Assembly: GCA_008080835.1 (NCBI GenBank)
Contig: VMDK01000124.1
Coordinates: 1-55,675, forward strand
Reading direction: 5' to 3'
Source: Sphingobacteriia bacterium
Lineage (GTDB): Bacteria > Bacteroidota > Bacteroidia > NS11-12g > UBA9320
Length of the DNA: 55,675 nucleotides
This document shows positions 16,618-25,472 of this stretch, piece after piece. Below the pieces are notes generated by a model. That model was not told where the DNA came from. It saw nothing but the letters and a program-made list of their open reading frames with translations, and made no database searches. A program made the translations under genes and the position numbers. Position 1 is the stretch's first letter; the number at the start of each line of letters is the position of its first letter.

Positions 16618-17626
16618 GGAAAAATCTTTGAAAGCAAGCCGCGGTCTTCGTATAGGCTTCTTCGGGCTTCGTGAATTCGAAGTCGAGTTCAGTCCTGATC
16701 CTGGCTGTGTCAAACCGATTGTTTGAAGTTGCACTTGTAGCGATCTCGGGTGTTAGCGGCAATGAAAGCCCCAATCTATTCAACCCTCCGAAGAGTTTCC
16801 CAACAAATTTTATGAGTCCATCGGGCGCCACTTTGACCGATGGTCTTTTCCCGAAGGCCAGCTGAATCTGCCTGCGTTGTTTTGCAAATGAGTCATGTCC
16901 ACCAACGCATAGATAACGGTCGGAGAACTTTTTCTGCTCCATCAATTTAACGGCTGCATGGCTGACGTCACCTGCATACACAACACCATTGCTACCGCTG
17001 CTCACAAAAGGGATCCCGCGTAGAGACTGACCTATGATCTGACCGGAGCCGCGTTTCATATCGGTAAAACCTATGATCACGCTTGGATTGAGCATAGCAG
17101 CCCGGAGCCCTTCTTGTCTGCCTCGCTCTACTTCCATCTCAGCAAGGTGTTTCGTGAACCCGTAAAAGGAGGAGTGGTCGGTGTCCAACTGAAAATCCAT
17201 TTCTTCGTGCGTTGGTGTATTCCCTTGCCGTCCTACCGCAGCAGTAGAACTGATATGGCAAAGTGCAATATCCCGATCCGTGGTCAGAATGGCATCCACC
17301 ACGTTCCGTGTGCCATGAGCATTCACTTGAATCAGCGATTCCCGGTCGGACCGCTGAAATGAAACCATAGCCGCACAATGGTACACTTCATCGGCATCTG
17401 CTAGGTGAGGAACCAGACTGAAAATGTCATCGATATCCCAATCAGTCCACTCCAGTCGATCGAGCATTGATGCCGAATCCTGACCAAAGGCATCCTGCAA
17501 TAGGAATTCCGTCCATTTGGTTTCAGAATTCTTCCGCTTCAAGGCGCGAACCTGATGCCCTCTTTTGAGGAGTTCCAAGAGGAGATAGGAACCTACTAAA
17601 CCGTTTGCACCTGTTACGATCTTCAT
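16598..17626 (-). CDS. NAD(P)-dependent epimerase/dehydratase, extended SDR family
   Basis: A 342-residue Rossmann-fold protein with the nucleotide motif TGANGLVGSYLLLELL at the very N-terminus and the catalytic YGFTKHLAE (YxxxK), preceded by SSTAAVG. Layout resembles dihydroflavonol-4-reductase-like and 3-beta-HSD-like extended SDRs, often annotated as NAD-dependent epimerases; the substrate cannot be told. The last codons (KSR-stop) are encoded inside the rplY terminator hairpin. It is divergent from the arginase-fold gene, 45 bases away from its GTG start. Confidence 0.88.
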   Translation of the reverse strand: MKIVTGANGLVGSYLLLELLKRGHQVRALKRKNSETKWTEFLLQDAFGQDSASMLDRLEWTDWDIDDIFSLVPHLADADEVYHCAAMVSFQRSDRESLIQVNAHGTRNVVDAILTTDRDIALCHISSTAAVGRQGNTPTHEEMDFQLDTDHSSFYGFTKHLAEMEVERGRQEGLRAAMLNPSVIIGFTDMKRGSGQIIGQSLRGIPFVSSGSNGVVYAGDVSHAAVKLMEQKKFSDRYLCVGGHDSFAKQRRQIQLAFGKRPSVKVAPDGLIKFVGKLFGGLNRLGLSLPLTPEIATSATSNNRFDTARIRTELDFEFTKPEEAYTKTAACFQRFFQKEKSR

Positions 17627-17651
17627 TTCGTTTACAAGGTTAAAGAAAGAT

Positions 17652-17659
17652 TATTTTTG
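17652..17659 (+). promoter_or_regulatory. -7 box of the arginase-fold gene
   Basis: TATTTTTG matches TAnnTTTG. Its TTG is the first start codon of the longest frame of the gene, so translation should begin at a later codon; GTG 17672 fits, 12 bases after the box. Confidence 0.6.
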
Positions 17660-17671
17660 CCTTCTAAGCCC

Positions 17672-18787
17672 GTGGAAAATACTGCACTGTTTGAATCGTA
17701 TTTGATGCCCTGTGAGATGGAGCAGACCTCCGCGCCGACAGCTCTCGGTAATTCTATCTCCTATCATAAGGATTCCATACCCGATTGGACCGATGCACAC
17801 ATCTGCATTCTCGCTGCGGAACACAGCGGCAATTATTCCGGCCCAGAACTGGTCAGACAACAACTTGCCAAACTGACCAAGCATAACGACCATCTTAAAG
17901 TCGTGGACCTCGGCAACGTCCGACCGGGAAACACAGTGGCAGATACGCAAATGGCGATCTATGATATCAGCCATACCTTGCTGTCAGAAAGTATACTCCC
18001 GATCCTTATTTCCAGCGATCCGGATCTTACCTTTAACCAGTACCGTGCCTTCGAACAGATCAGCAGAAATGTAGAATTGTGTACGGTCACACAAGAGTTC
18101 GAACTTCGCAACGAGTCGTACTTCACGAAGATCTGTACGTACGAGCCGAATTTTCTGTTCAACTACAATATCCTTGGATTCCAAAGTCATCTAGTGGACG
18201 ATGAGTCGATCAGTGCATTCAAGAAGATGTTCTTTCATCCGGTGCGATTAGGACTACTGAGGAACCGTTTGAATGAGATCGAACCTGTTCTCCGAAATAC
18301 GGACATCTGTAGCATCGATCTGAACGCTATTAAGACCTCAGATCATCCAGCAAACAAGACTGCAAATCCCAATGGGCTGACCAGCGAAGAGATCTGTCAG
18401 ATCGCTTGGTACGCCGGCATCAGCGAAAAGATGCGCTCTCTAGGCGTTTTCTCCTACAATCCGGAATTTGATATCCGTGATCAAAGCGCTCAGCTTACCG
18501 CTCAGATACTTTGGTATTTCATCGACGGGTATTACAATCGTAAAGGGGATCATCCGACCTTGCACAAGGAATTCCTGAAATACCGCTGTGCCCTGGAAGA
18601 CAATACTCCGGACATCATTTTCTTCAAGAGTAAGCGAACAGATCGTTGGTGGATGCAGATCCCTAACCCCCGGAGTTTGGGAAATACCGACAATAATATC
18701 CTAATACCTTGCACCTATTCCGATTACCAAACGGCAACCAAAGGTGATATGCCTGATCGCTTCTGGCAGGCGCTGCAGAAACTATAA
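17672..18787 (+). CDS. Arginase/formiminoglutamase-fold protein lacking metal ligands
   Basis: About 371 residues from GTG 17672. Overall order of motifs follows the arginase-deacetylase fold, but the manganese ligands are changed. The GGDHS motif reads SSDPDLTF, DAHxD reads TQEFEL, and SxDxD reads SIDLN, so only one of the usual aspartates remains; the PNGLTSEEI loop is kept. I infer a non-catalytic member of the family. Such formimidoylglutamase-like proteins recur in Flavobacteriia with unknown role. Alternative starts are the TTG at 17657, inside the promoter box, and ATG 17705. It is followed by a heptamer repeat and a tiny lipoprotein gene. Fold call is good; function unknown. Confidence 0.75.
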   Translation: MENTALFESYLMPCEMEQTSAPTALGNSISYHKDSIPDWTDAHICILAAEHSGNYSGPELVRQQLAKLTKHNDHLKVVDLGNVRPGNTVADTQMAIYDISHTLLSESILPILISSDPDLTFNQYRAFEQISRNVELCTVTQEFELRNESYFTKICTYEPNFLFNYNILGFQSHLVDDESISAFKKMFFHPVRLGLLRNRLNEIEPVLRNTDICSIDLNAIKTSDHPANKTANPNGLTSEEICQIAWYAGISEKMRSLGVFSYNPEFDIRDQSAQLTAQILWYFIDGYYNRKGDHPTLHKEFLKYRCALEDNTPDIIFFKSKRTDRWWMQIPNPRSLGNTDNNILIPCTYSDYQTATKGDMPDRFWQALQKL

Positions 18788-18790
18788 AAT

Positions 18791-18811
18791 TGGGTGTCGG
18801 GTGTCGGGTTT
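18791..18811. repeat. Intergenic G-rich heptamer repeat (TCGGGTG units)
   Basis: Just after the arginase-fold gene, AAATTGGGTG is followed by TCGGGTG and TCGGGTT. A longer relative starts at 41256, also introduced by AAATTGGG. No coding or terminator function is visible. Confidence 0.6.
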
Positions 18812-18847
18812 CAGACTAAAGGTTGATTTTCGGCGTTCTAAGTTCAG

Positions 18848-18970
18848 ATGAGCAAAAGAACATTCTCCATAATAGTCGTGCTCCTTGGCATATTCTTGCT
18901 GAGCTCATGTGCTTCCACTAAATCTTGCAGTAGAAAAGGTAAGACCAAGGTGGAAATGGGTTGGATGTAG
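18848..18970 (+). CDS. 40-residue lipoprotein
   Basis: ATG 18848 starts MSKRTFSIIVVLLGIFLLSS followed by the lipobox cysteine (LLSSC, Cys21) and a short basic tail ASTKSCSRKGKTKVEMGWM to TAG 18970. It has an N-terminal lysine/arginine, a 13-residue hydrophobic core and a canonical signal peptidase II site, so the mature protein would be a lipid-anchored peptide of only 20 residues. It lies in the same direction between the arginase-fold gene and aspS. I do not recognise a named family; short lipoproteins of this type are known in Bacteroidota. Confidence 0.65.
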   Translation: MSKRTFSIIVVLLGIFLLSSCASTKSCSRKGKTKVEMGWM

Positions 18971-19042
18971 TCCGCATCTAAATTTACACTTAACTGCCTT
19001 AATAGTCCGCATTCATTCGGTGTTCTCTCACCCCGTAATCGC

Positions 19043-19050
19043 TATATTTG
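19043..19050 (+). promoter_or_regulatory. -7 box of aspS
   Basis: TATATTTG followed by CGCC lies 25 bases before the aspS ATG and matches the consensus fully. Confidence 0.6.
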
Positions 19051-19075
19051 CGCCTTCATTCAAAACGCGCATTTC

Positions 19076-20833
19076 ATGCTTCGGACACACAATTGCGGAG
19101 AGCTTAGAATTGAACACGTTGGTACCCAAACCACCCTATGCGGTTGGATACAGAGAAGACGTGATTTTGGAAGCCTGACTTTCATTGATCTGCGCGATCG
19201 ATACGGCATCACTCAACTCTCTTTCAATGAAGAGCAAAATGCTGAAATGCATGAAACTGCACGATCATTGGGGCGCGAGTTCGTGGTAGCCGTGACCGGA
19301 AATGTGGTAGAACGCTCGAATAAGAACGACAAACTCCCAACCGGTGACATCGAAATTGAAGTGACGGAACTGAAGGTGTTGAATGAAGCCCTCGTTCCTC
19401 CTTTTACCATTGAGGATGATACCGACGGCGGCGAAGAACTGCGGATGAAGTACCGCTACATTGATATTCGTCGACGCAAAGTGCGTGAGAATCTGGTGCT
19501 CCGCCACAAACTGACTCAAGCTTTACGCAATCACCTGAGCGCAGAAGATTTCGTAGAGGTAGAAACGCCTTATCTCATCAAATCCACTCCGGAAGGTGCC
19601 CGCGATTTTGTGGTTCCTTCCCGATTGAATGAAGGTCAGTTCTATGCCCTGCCTCAGAGTCCACAGACTTTCAAACAGCTTCTGATGGTGAGCGGAATGG
19701 ATCGCTATTTCCAGATCGTGAAGTGTTTTCGCGATGAAGATTTCCGTGCCGACCGTCAACCTGAATTCACTCAGATAGACTGTGAAATGTCGTTCGTTGA
19801 ACGTGACGATGTACTAAGCACATTCGAAGGCTTGATCAGAAAGGTGTTCACTAAAACCAAGAACATCGACCTTGGTGAGATACCAATTCTCACATATCAG
19901 GAAGCGATGGATCGATTCGGAAGTGACAAACCGGACATGCGGTTCGGAATGGAATTTTGCCACATCAATGATGTAGCTCAGGGCGAGGGCTTTGGGATAT
20001 TCGATAGTGCAGAACTGGTTGTAGCGATCAATGCAAAAGGTGGAAATGCCTTCACCAGAAAACAGATCGACGCCTTCACCGACTATGTGAAGCGCCCACA
20101 GATCGGAGCAAAAGGCCTGATCTACTGCCGTTGCAATGATGACGGAACCTATAAAAGTTCGGTTGACAAATTCTTCGATCAGGACGCACTTGCAGCCTGG
20201 GCCAAAGCATGTGATGCCGAAGCGGGCGACATGATATTCGTTCTGAGTGGGAACCGCGGTGAGGTTGTCAATCAAATGAATGAACTCCGTCTGCATTTAG
20301 GAACTGAACTGGGGTTGCGCGATCGCAATGAATTCAAAGCATGTTGGGTAGTTGATTTTCCGTTGGTAGAATGGGATGAGGATTCCAAGCGTTTCCATGC
20401 CCTGCACCACCCGTTCACCAGCCCTATCGCTGAAGACAGAGCGCTCATGGAAACTGATCCTGGATCCGTAAGAGCCAATGCGTACGACATGGCGATCAAT
20501 GGAATGGAAGTAGGTGGTGGTTCCATACGTATACACGACAAGAAATTGCAAAGCAGAATGTTCGAATTGCTTGGCTTCTCGGAACAAGAAGCACGTGAGC
20601 AGTTCGGCTTTTTGATGAACGCATTTGAATACGGGGCTCCTCCGCACGGAGGAATTGCATTCGGATTGGACCGCTTGGCCGCTCTCCTTGCAGGGACGGA
20701 ATCGATCCGCGATGTAATTGCATTCCCGAAAAACAACATGGGTCGGGATCTTATGATCGATGCCCCTGCTGAATTGAATACTCAACAATTGGAAGATCTG
20801 GGCTGGGACCTTGCAACGAAAAAGGGATCCTGA
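19076..20833 (+). CDS. aspS: Aspartyl-tRNA synthetase
   Basis: A 585-residue class IIb synthetase charging tRNA-Asp. It begins [19 protein letters not shown], the N-terminal OB-fold with [20 protein letters not shown], then class II motif 2 ([20 protein letters not shown]), the bacterial GAD insertion domain, and motif 3 ([16 protein letters not shown]). Length and domain order are those of the bacterial type. It is 23 bases upstream of the epimerase gene. No sign of damage. Confidence 0.97.
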   Translation: MLRTHNCGELRIEHVGTQTTLCGWIQRRRDFGSLTFIDLRDRYGITQLSFNEEQNAEMHETARSLGREFVVAVTGNVVERSNKNDKLPTGDIEIEVTELKVLNEALVPPFTIEDDTDGGEELRMKYRYIDIRRRKVRENLVLRHKLTQALRNHLSAEDFVEVETPYLIKSTPEGARDFVVPSRLNEGQFYALPQSPQTFKQLLMVSGMDRYFQIVKCFRDEDFRADRQPEFTQIDCEMSFVERDDVLSTFEGLIRKVFTKTKNIDLGEIPILTYQEAMDRFGSDKPDMRFGMEFCHINDVAQGEGFGIFDSAELVVAINAKGGNAFTRKQIDAFTDYVKRPQIGAKGLIYCRCNDDGTYKSSVDKFFDQDALAAWAKACDAEAGDMIFVLSGNRGEVVNQMNELRLHLGTELGLRDRNEFKACWVVDFPLVEWDEDSKRFHALHHPFTSPIAEDRALMETDPGSVRANAYDMAINGMEVGGGSIRIHDKKLQSRMFELLGFSEQEAREQFGFLMNAFEYGAPPHGGIAFGLDRLAALLAGTESIRDVIAFPKNNMGRDLMIDAPAELNTQQLEDLGWDLATKKGS

Positions 20834-20856
20834 GCTTCTATAAATAAAGCACAAAC

Positions 20857-21912
20857 ATGAAAACACATCTGGTAAGCGGAGGTTGCGGTTTTGTAGGCCG
20901 TAACATGGTAAAACGCCTTTTTGCCACCACAAACGATCGCATCATCTTCGTTGACGATCTATCTATCGGTACTGATCCATCCACATGGCTGGATGAGGAG
21001 ATGAGCAGAGAGAGCAATGGTGTGAAATTCTATGGCTCCGATGAAAGATTGGTCTTCTTCCAAATGGATATCCGCGAACTGATCCGCAACTACCAGAATG
21101 ATGCGAATTACTTCTCACAATTCGGATTCGATGTGGAACGCTTCAACGACGTGTTTCACTTTGCTGCGATTGTGGGTGGACGAGCGAAGATCGATGGAGA
21201 CCCTATGATGGTCGCACTCGACCTGAGCATCGACGCAGAGTTCTTCCATTGGGTTTGTCGTCACAAACCGGATCGGGTCATGTACCCAAGCTCAAGCGCG
21301 GCTTATCCTGTGAGCAAACAGACCGAAGAAGCTGCTATTGCTTTAAGCGAGACCGATATCGATTTCAACAACATGGGGCAGCCTGACATGACCTATGGCT
21401 GGTGTAAACTGACCGGTGAATATCTGGCGTATATCGCTGCAAAATATTACGACATCAAGGTCACTTGTATCCGTCCGTTCAGCGGTTATGGTGAGGACCA
21501 GGATCTCAGCTATCCGATCCCAGCGATCGCCTTGCGTGCAGCGTACAAGGAAGACCCATTCGAAGTTTGGGGAAGCGGCCATCAGGGACGGGACTTCGTG
21601 CATATCGATGATGTGCTTGACTGTATACTCCTCGCGATGGATCACATCCACGACGGATCTGCGATCAATATCGGGCAGGGTCGTTTGACCTCTTTCCGGG
21701 AGATCATCGGACTGTTTACAAAATTTGCGGGCTATGAACCGGAGATCAAGCCTCTGCTCGACAAGCCGGTAGGAGTTCACTCTCGTTATTGCGACATGAG
21801 CTACGTGAAAGAAAAACTCGGTTGGGAGCCAAAGATCAGCATCGAAGAAGGTATGCGTCGTGTATACGAAAAGGCACTGGAGATAGCTGCAGCCGGAATC
21901 ACCAACAATTGA
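20857..21912 (+). CDS. Nucleotide-sugar epimerase/dehydratase (extended SDR)
   Basis: A 351-residue enzyme with the dinucleotide motif GGCGFVGRNMVKRL at residues 8-21, SSSAAYPVS and the catalytic YGWCK. The segment HFAAIVGGRAKIDGDPM resembles GDP-mannose 3,5-epimerase and related sugar-nucleotide enzymes rather than GalE. RDFVHIDDVLDCI and the later INIGQG are family marks. The following glycosyltransferase starts 3 bases after its stop, so the product probably feeds a glycan assembled by that enzyme. The precise sugar is not determinable. Confidence 0.88.
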   Translation: MKTHLVSGGCGFVGRNMVKRLFATTNDRIIFVDDLSIGTDPSTWLDEEMSRESNGVKFYGSDERLVFFQMDIRELIRNYQNDANYFSQFGFDVERFNDVFHFAAIVGGRAKIDGDPMMVALDLSIDAEFFHWVCRHKPDRVMYPSSSAAYPVSKQTEEAAIALSETDIDFNNMGQPDMTYGWCKLTGEYLAYIAAKYYDIKVTCIRPFSGYGEDQDLSYPIPAIALRAAYKEDPFEVWGSGHQGRDFVHIDDVLDCILLAMDHIHDGSAINIGQGRLTSFREIIGLFTKFAGYEPEIKPLLDKPVGVHSRYCDMSYVKEKLGWEPKISIEEGMRRVYEKALEIAAAGITNN

Positions 21913-21915
21913 TCG

Positions 21916-23211
21916 ATGGGAGTCCGGAAAATAGTCTGCTTTGGTCCCGGTCCTAAATTCAAAGGCGGGATCTCGAACTACAATACGAGTCTTGCCAAAG
22001 CGCTCGATAAAGAACCGGACACTGAAGTACACATCGTTAGCTGGACACAGCAGTATCCTGCGATCATTCCGCGAGAATTTGTCGACAAATCGAGTAAAGC
22101 GGACCTGCTCGAAGGAACCGACATCAAAGTCGCTTACCTGACCAACTACAACAATCCTCTGAGCTGGTATCGCACGGCGCGCTGCATCAAGGAACTCGGA
22201 GCTGAGAAGATTATATTCCAATGGTCTATCGCGATACAGGGCCTTCCTGTCGGACGGATGATCAACTGGTTGAAGCGCAATACCGAGATCGAGGTCATCG
22301 TTGACCTGCATTTCGTGCTTCAAAAGGAGAAAAGTAAGATAGACCGATACTTCACTTCGATAGGGATCGGTAAAGCAGATACATATATCGTTCACTCCTT
22401 GAAGACCTTCGAGGAACTCAAAGCATTTTATCCGAAAAGGAAGTTCCAGCTGGCCTACGATGGCATTCGCAGTTCAGAAAAGAACACTCAAACAGTCCTC
22501 AAACTATATCACCCGATCTATGATCTGTTCCAACCGGATCCTCAGTTCGACATTGAGGCTTTCAGAAAGGAGCATGGTCTTCGTGAGCATGTGTTCTTGT
22601 TCTTCGGGTTCATCCGAAAATATAAAGGCCTTCATCAGGCTATCGAATCCTTCGCCAAAGTAGCAAACGAACGCGATGATGTTTCACTTCTGATCTGTGG
22701 TGAGTCATTTTGGAAGACTTTGGATAACAAGAAATTGGGAACGCGCATCAAGCAATTCCTTTTCGGGCTTGCCAAGAGTATTTTCTTGAGAAAATCCGAC
22801 GACGAACGCGAGTATGACCCATTGGCGCTGATCGAAAAATTTGGCTTACAAGACCGAACAGCGGTGTTCAACGAATTCATCCCGAATGAAGACGTCCACA
22901 AATACTTCCAGGTGAGCGATTGTGTGGTCCTGTATTATCTCACGGCCACTCCTTCGGGAATCGAGTCCTTGAGTTACAATTTTGAACTCCCTATTCTCGC
23001 TACCAAGGTTGGCCATTTCCCCGAAACCATTAAGGATGGTTTCAACGGCTACCTGGCCGAAGACAGAGACATTGCATCCATGGCTCAGACCATGCAAAAA
23101 TTCCTGGAGAAACCATTGCCCGGGGAGAATGTTAAAGAAATAGCGAAGGAACTTTCCTGGAAAAATTACGCGAAGGTTGTTTTGGGGTTAGGAACTACCC
23201 TAAATCATTGA
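21916..23211 (+). CDS. Glycosyltransferase, GT-B fold (family 4-like)
   Basis: A 431-residue protein with the early GGISNYNTSLAKAL loop of GT4 enzymes, a central FFGFIRKYKGLHQAIESFAK donor-domain strand, and the acidic/glycine region TPSGIESLSYNFELPILATK followed by VGHFPETIKDGFNGYLAED. These features match retaining glycosyltransferases that build lipopolysaccharide or exopolysaccharide on the cytoplasmic face. It sits between the epimerase gene (3-base gap) and gldH. Its TGA overlaps the candidate -33 element of gldH. Confidence 0.88.
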   Translation: MGVRKIVCFGPGPKFKGGISNYNTSLAKALDKEPDTEVHIVSWTQQYPAIIPREFVDKSSKADLLEGTDIKVAYLTNYNNPLSWYRTARCIKELGAEKIIFQWSIAIQGLPVGRMINWLKRNTEIEVIVDLHFVLQKEKSKIDRYFTSIGIGKADTYIVHSLKTFEELKAFYPKRKFQLAYDGIRSSEKNTQTVLKLYHPIYDLFQPDPQFDIEAFRKEHGLREHVFLFFGFIRKYKGLHQAIESFAKVANERDDVSLLICGESFWKTLDNKKLGTRIKQFLFGLAKSIFLRKSDDEREYDPLALIEKFGLQDRTAVFNEFIPNEDVHKYFQVSDCVVLYYLTATPSGIESLSYNFELPILATKVGHFPETIKDGFNGYLAEDRDIASMAQTMQKFLEKPLPGENVKEIAKELSWKNYAKVVLGLGTTLNH

Positions 23212-23239
23212 TGGCAGACGGACATTCTGACTACCTTTG
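23208..23239 (+). promoter_or_regulatory. Promoter of gldH
   Basis: TTG at 23208-23210 and TACCTTTG at 23232-23239 are separated by 21 bases, the classic Bacteroidota -33/-7 layout. It lies at the end of the glycosyltransferase gene and 34 bases upstream of the GTG I choose as gldH start. Confidence 0.6.
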
Positions 23240-23273
23240 CGCTGCGCAGACGAATCAGACTCTTTTACCAACC

Positions 23274-23771
23274 GTGAAAACGACGATCATAAGCTTCAAA
23301 TCATTTCTTTACTTCATCGCACTCACCGGCATTTTGATGATCCAATCATGTGTGGATGATGTTTCTTATGAGGAAGTGAAGGAATTGGAAGGATCCGTTT
23401 GGCCGCAGGACGACACGCTCGTATACTCCTTTAGCATTGACGACACCGCTCATTATTACAGCGTATACCTCACAATGCGTATCGATAACGAGTACCCTTA
23501 CAGCAATATCTACGCTGGTGTGAATATGCGCGGGCCCGGTGGACAAGACATTTCAGAGCTGAAAGGATTTGAAATGGCGGATAAGGAAGGCAAGTGGAAA
23601 GGCAAGAGCTACGGTGGATTGATCGGGTTTGAATTTCCGCTCTACGAGCAAATGCAATTCCACGAAAGTGGTACGTATAAAATTCACGTTTTACAATATA
23701 TGAGGACCGAGAATCTTGCCGGTGTTCACGACGCAGGTATCAAGATCGTAAAAGGCGCTCCTCTGTTATAG
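23274..23771 (+). CDS. gldH: Gliding motility lipoprotein GldH
   Basis: GTG 23274 gives a 165-residue protein, KTTIISFKSFLYFIALTGIL, then the lipobox IQSC, so it is anchored in a membrane. The body matches GldH: a tryptophan after the N-terminus, FSIDDTAHYYSVYLTMRID, YPYSNIY, GFEMADKEGKWKGKSYGG and a C-terminal YMRTENLAGVHDAGI. GldH is needed for gliding and type IX secretion in Flavobacterium. A longer frame from 23208 adds a non-signal extension across the promoter and is unlikely. It is 8 bases upstream of lpdA. Confidence 0.88.
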   Translation: MKTTIISFKSFLYFIALTGILMIQSCVDDVSYEEVKELEGSVWPQDDTLVYSFSIDDTAHYYSVYLTMRIDNEYPYSNIYAGVNMRGPGGQDISELKGFEMADKEGKWKGKSYGGLIGFEFPLYEQMQFHESGTYKIHVLQYMRTENLAGVHDAGIKIVKGAPLL

Positions 23772-23779
23772 ACCAGACT

Positions 23780-25171
23780 ATGAAATACGATGTTTTAGTG
23801 ATCGGTTCAGGACCGGGTGGTTATGTCGCGGCGATCCGCGCTGCACAACTTGGATTCAAAACAGGAATCATTGAAAAGTACAATGCGCTTGGCGGGACAT
23901 GTCTGAATGTTGGATGTATCCCCTCCAAGGCCCTGCTCGATTCATCTGAGCATTTCCACGCTGCGGAGCACAAATTTGAGCAGCACGGGATCCTGACCGG
24001 TGACCTCAAAGTGGATATCGGTCAAATGATGAAACGCAAAGAAGGCGTCGTCAATCAGATGACGGGCGGGATCGAATTCCTCATGAAGAAGAACAAGATC
24101 GACGTTCACAATGGTTTGGGAAGCTTTGTTGATGCTCACACGGTAAAAGTGAGCGGCGAGGAAGAAAAAACACTGCAAGCTGATCGTATCATAATCGCTA
24201 CCGGTTCCAAGCCATCTTCACTCCCGGGAATGGAGATCGATAAAAAGAGGATCATCAGCTCTACAGAAGCACTTAGCCTTACAGAGATCCCGAAACACCT
24301 TATCGTAATCGGTGGTGGTGTGATCGGCCTTGAGCTGGGCTCAGTATACCGTCGTCTTGGCTCTGAAGTCAGCGTGGTAGAATACATGCCTTCTATCATC
24401 CCGACGATGGACGCTGCTTTAGGTAAAGAACTTCAACGAGTCCTGAAGAAAGGGAAGATGAAGTTCTACACGGACCACAAAGTGACTTCCGTAAAAAGCA
24501 CTGCAAAAAAGGTCACCGTCAAGGCAGAAGGAAAGAAAGGAGAGATCACTCTGGAAGGTGACTACGTTCTGATGAGCATTGGTCGTCGTCCGTATACCGA
24601 TGGCTTGGGATTGGAAAATGCCGGTGTTCAAACGGATGATCGCGGAAGAGTCGTGGTGAATGAAAACCTTCAAACTGCACAACCTCATATCTATGCGATC
24701 GGCGATGTGATCGCAGGACCGATGCTCGCCCACAAAGCGGAAGAGGACGGAGTATTTGCGGCCGAGCACATGGCCGGACAGAAGCCTCACTTGAATTACG
24801 ACCTGGTACCGGGCGTGGTATACACTTGGCCTGAAGTAGCAGCTGTTGGAAAAACGGAAGAGCAGTTAAAAGAAGCGGGAGTAGCATATAAGAGTGGGAA
24901 GTTCAACTTCCGAGCAAATGGACGAGCCGTAGCCGGCATGGATATCGACGGATTTGTCAAGATCCTTGCGGATGCGGAGACCGACGAGATCCTCGGAGTT
25001 CATATGATCGGCCCACGAGTGGCAGACATGATCGCCGAGATGGTGGTTGCCATGGAATTCCGTGCATCAGCAGAGGATATCGGACGAATTTGTCACGCTC
25101 ACCCTACCACCTCCGAAGTGACGAAGGAAGCTGCACTGGATGCGACCGACAAGCGCTCTATTCACCAATAA
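23780..25171 (+). CDS. lpdA: Dihydrolipoyl dehydrogenase
   Basis: The E3 flavoenzyme of 2-oxoacid dehydrogenase and glycine cleavage complexes. The 463 residues show the FAD motif VIGSGPGGYVAAIRAAQLG, the redox disulfide GGTCLNVGCIPSKALLDS, the NAD motif VIGGGVIGLELGSVYRRLG, the FAD ribityl motif YAIGDVIAGPMLAHKAEEDG and the C-terminal HAHPTTSE active-site histidine/glutamate. It is complete. The following lipoprotein ATG overlaps its stop (TAATG). Confidence 0.96.
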   Translation: MKYDVLVIGSGPGGYVAAIRAAQLGFKTGIIEKYNALGGTCLNVGCIPSKALLDSSEHFHAAEHKFEQHGILTGDLKVDIGQMMKRKEGVVNQMTGGIEFLMKKNKIDVHNGLGSFVDAHTVKVSGEEEKTLQADRIIIATGSKPSSLPGMEIDKKRIISSTEALSLTEIPKHLIVIGGGVIGLELGSVYRRLGSEVSVVEYMPSIIPTMDAALGKELQRVLKKGKMKFYTDHKVTSVKSTAKKVTVKAEGKKGEITLEGDYVLMSIGRRPYTDGLGLENAGVQTDDRGRVVVNENLQTAQPHIYAIGDVIAGPMLAHKAEEDGVFAAEHMAGQKPHLNYDLVPGVVYTWPEVAAVGKTEEQLKEAGVAYKSGKFNFRANGRAVAGMDIDGFVKILADAETDEILGVHMIGPRVADMIAEMVVAMEFRASAEDIGRICHAHPTTSEVTKEAALDATDKRSIHQ

Positions 25172-25419
25172 TGAAAACCCTCAAGCTCATATTGATCCTA
25201 TTGTTCCTTTCGTCGTTACATGCCTGTAACAACAAAAGTGCGGATAATCCGGATGAAGCTACAGAAGCTGCAGAAGACAGCATAGCAGTTCCTCCGGGAA
25301 AATCGATCATTGAGCAAAGCGGAGATACCCTAGGTTCCGATCAGATACGAGCTGAAGAAAAAAGGGAATCCGATCTCGATGCTCGCGCCGTAGATTTCGG
25401 CACACCAGCAGGTAATTGA
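25171..25419 (+). CDS. Small acidic lipoprotein
   Basis: ATG 25171 overlaps the lpdA stop and begins MKTLKLILILLFLSSLHACN, a signal with lipobox LHAC. The 82-residue protein is otherwise low-complexity and acidic (NPDEATEAAEDS), with no recognised domain. The overlap suggests co-translation with lpdA. Predicted location is the periplasmic side of a membrane; function unknown. Confidence 0.75.
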   Translation: MKTLKLILILLFLSSLHACNNKSADNPDEATEAAEDSIAVPPGKSIIEQSGDTLGSDQIRAEEKRESDLDARAVDFGTPAGN

Positions 25420-25460
25420 TCCGGTGGACAACCTGTGTACATCGTCTGCAAGCCCCTTGC

Positions 25461-25468
25461 TAAATTTG
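25461..25468 (+). promoter_or_regulatory. -7 box of the WG-repeat gene
   Basis: TAAATTTG ends 4 bases before the GTG at 25473, implying a leaderless or near-leaderless transcript. Confidence 0.5.
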
Positions 25469-25472
25469 ATAT

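Noticed and set aside
21343-22395. 350-residue minus-strand frame opposite the epimerase and glycosyltransferase
   Set aside because: It spans two good plus-strand genes, resembles no family and has no promoter; it is a shadow frame.
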